Below the pieces are notes generated by a model. That model ran no database searches, was not told where the DNA came from, and was given only the letters and a program-made list of their open reading frames with translations. 64,000 nt of DNA from JAFLTL01 sp964389525 (GTDB lineage: Bacteria > Bacteroidota > Bacteroidia > Bacteroidales > Muribaculaceae), in NCBI GenBank assembly GCA_964389525.1, contig CAYMEX010000005.1, forward strand, positions 62,001 through 126,000, written 5' to 3'. A program made the position numbers and the translations under genes. Below are positions 60,674-64,000 of the stretch, in pieces (position 1 is the first letter of the stretch; every line of letters starts with the position of its first letter).

Positions 60674-61410
60674 GTAGTGCGGACGCACGGCTCGGGAGGG
60701 ATTGCTGTCGTAGACAGCATTAGTGGTAAACCCCACGGTCGCGGCAAAGCCGCAGCGTGGGGAAAGCAGAGACGAAAGCACCGTGACCTCGTAAGAGGTC
60801 ATCACGTAAACATGAAATCCTCAAACCCAATACCTTCGTCCAATGTGATACGCTGCATTTCCTCCTCATATGTACACCCCATATGGTGTCTGCGCTGATT
60901 GTTAATATAATCAATCACAACCTCCTTTTCCCTATATCCGACCGAAAAGGCAAAATACTCTCTTCCCCATCCCTGAAATTCAGGAAACAGCCCTGATTCC
61001 CGAGCCCACTTTGAGCTTAATTGTTTTACATCTCTCATAAGATCGGACAGAGAGTCTGATGAAGACAGATCCACAAGGAGATGGATATGGTTCTCGATTC
61101 CGCCGATTCTGATAAGTCTGCTGTTACGGTGTTTAATACGACTCCAGATAAATCTGTAAAGATGCTCTATATTGGCAATATCAAGCGTCGGGACACGGTT
61201 CTTGGTATTTATTACGATGTGGTGGAGTGAATTAACTTTGCTCATAATCTTTATCTTTTTCCAAAGATAGCACTTTTTGTGATAGATGACCTCTTACGAG
61301 GTCACATCGCTTTATGCGGACGTGTGTCACCACGCTGCGGCTGCGCCGCGACCGTGGTGTTAACCACAAATGCTGTCTACGACAGCACCATGCGGCCTGC
61401 GACAGTCCGC
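60674..61410 (-). mobile_element. Y1-transposase unit flanked by mirrored hairpins (RAYT/REP-like)
   Basis: The transposase gene is bracketed by three hairpins that recur on the other side as reverse complements in mirror order. Left: GCTGTCGTAGACAGC (60704-60718), a 32-nt CCCCACG/CGTGGGG hairpin (60731-60762) and GACCTCGTAAGAGGTC (60785-60800). Right: GACCTCTTACGAGGTC (61288-61303), the CACCACG/CGTGGTG hairpin (61328-61359) and GCTGTCTACGACAGC (61372-61386). A GTAG-prefixed half-hairpin starts the left side (60674). Inverted flanking REPs are the usual setting of RAYT genes. Confidence 0.8.
60802..61245 (-). CDS. Y1 (IS200/REP-associated) tyrosine transposase
   Basis: 147 residues. HUH motif HIH at 53-55 (GIENHIHLLVDL), catalytic Tyr113 in VVIDYINNQRRHH, and YFAFSVGY in between: the Y1_Tnp fold, which cuts and joins single-stranded DNA at hairpins. 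Length fits IS200-type TnpA or a short RAYT. The coding region is much more AT-rich than its neighbours, which suggests recent acquisition. All catalytic residues are present. Whether it serves as an autonomous IS or a domesticated RAYT acting on the hairpins around it cannot be decided from one copy. Confidence 0.92.
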   Translation of the reverse strand: MSKVNSLHHIVINTKNRVPTLDIANIEHLYRFIWSRIKHRNSRLIRIGGIENHIHLLVDLSSSDSLSDLMRDVKQLSSKWARESGLFPEFQGWGREYFAFSVGYREKEVVIDYINNQRRHHMGCTYEEEMQRITLDEGIGFEDFMFT

Positions 61411-61676
61411 CCAAACCCCCAAAAAGCGTGATGCTGCGCTATATGACTGATTCCTGTTGTTTTGGAGTAGGGACGCACGGCTCGTGCGTCCGCCTCGTTT
61501 TCAGTACTCTATGACAGGCATCGCAGATGCCGTAACCCGGCGTAGCCGGAGCTTAACCCCATCCTGTGAGCGAAGCGAACAGGGTGGGGACTGCCACACA
61601 CACCGGCAGCCAGTCTCGCAGAGACTGAACCGACCCCACATCTCCCATACCGGAGGTATGACACCTTATTACACAA
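61411..61676. repeat. Hairpin array IV
   Basis: A GTAG hairpin (61467-61491) and then six hairpins packed in 145 nt: GGCATC-GCA-GATGCC (61517-61531), CCGGC-GTA-GCCGG (61537-61549), an 11-bp stem with inner GC-GAA-GC (61557-61589), CTGCC/GGCAG (about 61591-61608), CAGTCTC-GCA-GAGACTG (61611-61627) and CATACC-GGA-GGTATG (61646-61660). No gene. Confidence 0.85.
61467..61491 (+). repeat. GTAG-prefixed REP-like hairpin
   Basis: GTAG then GGACGCACG, GCT, CGTGCGTCC, a perfect 9-bp stem, about 57 bases beyond the transposase unit. Confidence 0.75.
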
Positions 61677-61707
61677 AAAAGGCCTTGGAGCATGTCCAAA
61701 GCCTTTT
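61677..61707 (-). terminator. Terminator of the TlpA-like gene
   Basis: AAAAGGC-C-TTGGA, GCATG, TCCAA-A-GCCTTTT: works on both strands with flanking A and T runs, 19 bases after the TlpA-like stop codon. Confidence 0.85.
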
Positions 61708-61726
61708 CACTTGTAAAAGAGGTATC

Positions 61727-62758
61727 TTACTTCATTGCCTCGGCAACGGCGTCCTTGAGGGCCTGACCCTGCTTGCCGCGGCTGAGGATAGTTCCATCCG
61801 GGCCGATGAGGATGATGGTAGGTATGCCGAGGATGCCGTACATGTCGGTCGGGATTGTCTTGGCGTCCATGATCACGGGCCAGGTGATGTCGAGTTCCTT
61901 CATGGCTTTCTCGGTCTCGGGTACCTGATCCCACACTGCAACGCCCACTACATCGAGTCCTTTGGGGCCGTACTCGTTGAGGATCTCCTTGATCACGGGG
62001 ATCTCACGACGGCAGGGGCCGCACCAGCTTGCCCAGAAGTCGACGAGTGTGTAGTGACCCGGCTGCATCAGGCCGCTCAGAGTCTGTGTCGTGCCGTTGT
62101 AGGGAACCTCGAAGTCTTTATAGGGCTTGCCTTCGCCGGTCTCCTCGGCGACTTTCTTGCTGTTGAGCTGTTTGGCGATGGCTGTGTAGCCCTTGAGCGA
62201 GGGGTGATCGTTGAGGGCTGCCTCGATCTCGGCGACCGAGAGATCGTAAGCCTTGTTCATAAAGAGGCTTGCGCCGACAGGGTTGTCGATGTTGGCGTTC
62301 ATCAGGCTGTCGGTGTATGCCTCATACTCGTTGTAGATTTCCTCCTGCTTCTGTTCGGCATCGGCATCGTCCTTGCTGATAGCCGACATGCGCTCGCTGA
62401 TACCCTTCTGGTATGCGGTGAGCTGACCCATCACGTCGTTGAGTGCTGTGCCGGTAGCGCCGGTCTCGGGAGCGAAAGTGATCTCGCCGGCCTCAAGCAC
62501 GGCCTGACCGAGCGAGGGGCCGCCGTTGACGCGGATCTGCACAAGCATCGGTGCGGAGATCGTATCCTCGAAAACGACAGTGCCTGCGGCTACGGTGGCC
62601 GACTGGATGGTGTCGCTGTTGCTGCGTGAGATAAGTATTACTTCCTTGTCGTTGTGCTTTTCACCGACATTGGCGGTGAGCTTGTAGCGGTCGGCCTGGC
62701 TGCATGAAGCCGCGAGGGCGAGAAGGCATACAGATGCGATAGATGATGATACTTTCAT
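61727..62758 (-). CDS. TlpA-like thioredoxin lipoprotein (DUF4369)
   Basis: 343 residues. Lipobox LALAASC (Cys 19), DUF4369-type N-terminal domain (about 22-110), helical middle, and a thioredoxin fold from about 215 with the active site DFWASWCGPCRREIP and cis-Pro GIPTIILIG. It would act as a periplasmic thiol-disulfide reductase, as in cytochrome c maturation or oxidative repair. It is the redox-active counterpart of the protein at 1007-2086. Lies 41 bases after priA on the same strand. Confidence 0.94.
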   Translation of the reverse strand: MKVSSSIASVCLLALAASCSQADRYKLTANVGEKHNDKEVILISRSNSDTIQSATVAAGTVVFEDTISAPMLVQIRVNGGPSLGQAVLEAGEITFAPETGATGTALNDVMGQLTAYQKGISERMSAISKDDADAEQKQEEIYNEYEAYTDSLMNANIDNPVGASLFMNKAYDLSVAEIEAALNDHPSLKGYTAIAKQLNSKKVAEETGEGKPYKDFEVPYNGTTQTLSGLMQPGHYTLVDFWASWCGPCRREIPVIKEILNEYGPKGLDVVGVAVWDQVPETEKAMKELDITWPVIMDAKTIPTDMYGILGIPTIILIGPDGTILSRGKQGQALKDAVAEAMK

Positions 62759-62799
62759 CGTGATTTATAATTTTGGTATTTTGAATGATATTTCTCTGG

Positions 62800-64000
62800 T
62801 CAGGCCGGATCGACGTCGTAGTGGATCTGGATCCCTTTCATCGTCTGCCTGTTGTGCATTGCCTCGAAGACTTCGCGAAGATACGATTTTATTTTCGGCA
62901 TTGATGCGTTAGGCTCGACTTTTAGCATTATTCTTCTGATATACATCAGTTGTATGCGGGCTACGGGCGGTTCCTCCGGCCCATACACGCGTTTGCCGAG
63001 CCCCTGGCGCAGCACTTCGGCGTAGGCGGCGGCCTGAGTGGCTACCGCGGCCGGATCGCGGTGGCGCAGGTAGATGTTTATCACCCGCGAGAAAGGAGGA
63101 TATAGATATTTCTGGCGCTCCTCTATCACCGAGCGGTAGTGCGCCTCGTAGTCGTGGGCGCATATATGCTTTATGACCGGATCCTCAGGGTCATAGCTCT
63201 GTATGATCACGAGTCCGGCCACATCGCCGCGGCGTCCGGCGCGCCCTGCTACCTGCGACATCATGTTGAAGGCGCGTTCGCTCGACCTGAAGTCGGGATA
63301 ATGTATCAGTGAGTCGGCATTCAGGATGCCCACGACGCTCACCCCTCCGAAATCAAGACCCTTGGTCACCATCTGGGTGCCGATCAGTATATCGCTCTTC
63401 CCCTGTGAGAACTCGGTGATTATGCGCTCGTAGCCGTCTTTGTTGCGGGTCGTGTCGAGATCCATGCGGCTTATGCGGGCCGACGGAAAGCGCTTCTGCA
63501 CCTCATCCTCGATACGCTCAGTGCCGTAACCGACCACCTCGATCGCCGGCTCCTTGCATTGCGGGCATATGTGCGGGACGGCGTAGCTGCTCCCGCAGTA
63601 GTGGCATACCATCTGTCCGAGACGCTTGTGATAGGTGAGCGAGACGTCGCAACGCTCGCATCGCGGCACCCAGGCGCACATCTTGCATCTGACGAGCGGG
63701 GCATAGCCGCGGCGGTTCTGGAAGAATATCACCTGGCGCCCTTCGGCGAGAGCCTTGTCGGCGGCTTCGGCTGTGACGTCGGCGAGCGATCCGCTCACGC
63801 TGTGGCTCTTGTGTGCGCGGGTCATGTCGACAGTCTCTATCTCGGGCAGTGCGGCGTCGTTGTAGCGTGTGAGCAGTTCGACGAGGCCGAATTTGCCTTC
63901 ACGTGCCTTCCAGTAGGTCTCGATGGCCGGAGTGGCGCTTCCGAGAAGTGTCTTGGCTCCGTGCATCGATGCGAGCACTATGGCGGCGTCGCGGCCATGA
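62800..64000 (-). CDS. priA: Primosomal protein N' (PriA), N-terminus beyond window
   Basis: About 400 C-terminal residues are visible; the frame runs off the right edge (HGRDAAIVLASMHGAKTLLGSATPAIETY is in the helicase core). The zinc region has eight cysteines in CKMCAWVPRCERCDVSLTYH and CHYCGSSYAVPHICPQC. Helicase motifs V and VI follow (DILIGTQMVTKGLDFGGVSVVGILNAD, QVAGRAGRRGDVAGLVIIQ), then the C-terminal domain ending DVDPA. PriA restarts collapsed replication forks by loading DnaB through the primosome. Confidence 0.97.
   Translation of the reverse strand, partial: HGRDAAIVLASMHGAKTLLGSATPAIETYWKAREGKFGLVELLTRYNDAALPEIETVDMTRAHKSHSVSGSLADVTAEAADKALAEGRQVIFFQNRRGYAPLVRCKMCAWVPRCERCDVSLTYHKRLGQMVCHYCGSSYAVPHICPQCKEPAIEVVGYGTERIEDEVQKRFPSARISRMDLDTTRNKDGYERIITEFSQGKSDILIGTQMVTKGLDFGGVSVVGILNADSLIHYPDFRSSERAFNMMSQVAGRAGRRGDVAGLVIIQSYDPEDPVIKHICAHDYEAHYRSVIEERQKYLYPPFSRVINIYLRHRDPAAVATQAAAYAEVLRQGLGKRVYGPEEPPVARIQLMYIRRIMLKVEPNASMPKIKSYLREVFEAMHNRQTMKGIQIHYDVDPA

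Overview
The window reads as one chromosomal segment of a Bacteroidales bacterium, most likely a GC-rich, gut-type lineage such as Muribaculaceae. The pointers are promoters of the Bacteroidetes form (TTTG, about 20 nt, TAnnTTTG), lipoproteins and outer-membrane families typical of the phylum (DUF4369/TlpA, DUF3078, DUF4249, DUF3127, DUF3467, DUF4271, NigD-like), a long PPi-dependent phosphofructokinase, a carboxynorspermidine-type dehydrogenase, and an ECF sigma / FecR-like anti-sigma / STN-TonB receptor cascade. The assignment is an inference from gene content; no rRNA or tRNA gene was recognised.

Layout. 0-8.5 kb (minus strand): end of a GT4 glycosyltransferase; a lipoprotein with a degenerate thioredoxin fold, a HIT protein and GreA; then a cell-surface O-acetylation locus (MBOAT acyltransferase, two DHHW proteins, a metallophosphoesterase). 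8.5-16 kb: a 49-residue membrane protein, the first copy of a 348-bp MITE-like repeat, SmpB, a YIP1-like membrane protein, GltX with an outer-membrane protein, a gene-free hairpin-rich stretch, a frameshifted lipoprotein gene and an IS110-family insertion sequence with a probable bridge RNA. 16-31 kb: housekeeping genes (NadC, enolase, TPR protein, LptF/G permease, Tgt, DUF3127, RsgA with a stand-alone HsdR-N nuclease-like protein), the second MITE copy, an acyl-CoA synthetase, an alpha-L-fucosidase, an exonuclease-family protein and a CANSDH-like dehydrogenase. 31-45 kb: a dense hairpin array, a surface lipoprotein with a TonB receptor broken by one in-frame TAA, DUF3078, the hemD-rnpA-yidD cluster, a Na/Pi cotransporter and an unassigned ATP-grasp enzyme. 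45-64 kb: PFP, a tricorn-like protease, LolD, a NigD-like lipoprotein, CysS, a DMT transporter, a RecD-like helicase, a sigma/anti-sigma/TonB transducer operon with DUF4249, a Y1 (IS200/RAYT-like) transposase inside mirrored hairpins, TlpA and PriA (cut by the right edge).

The most unusual feature is in the gene-free stretches. At about 13.1-13.6, 15.7-15.9, 31.1-31.7 and 60.7-61.7 kb there are many short perfect hairpins. Their stem sequences differ, but nearly all loops have the form GNA or GNNA, closed mostly by C-G. A second, GTAG-prefixed hairpin family is interspersed. A Y1 transposase gene at 60.8-61.2 kb is bracketed by three such hairpins in exact mirror order. Together these look like a REP/RAYT-type system of Bacteroidales in which stems vary and loop geometry is kept. 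Other notable points are the IS110 bridge-RNA candidate, the two MITE copies placed 15 nt upstream of start codons, and several decayed or variant proteins.
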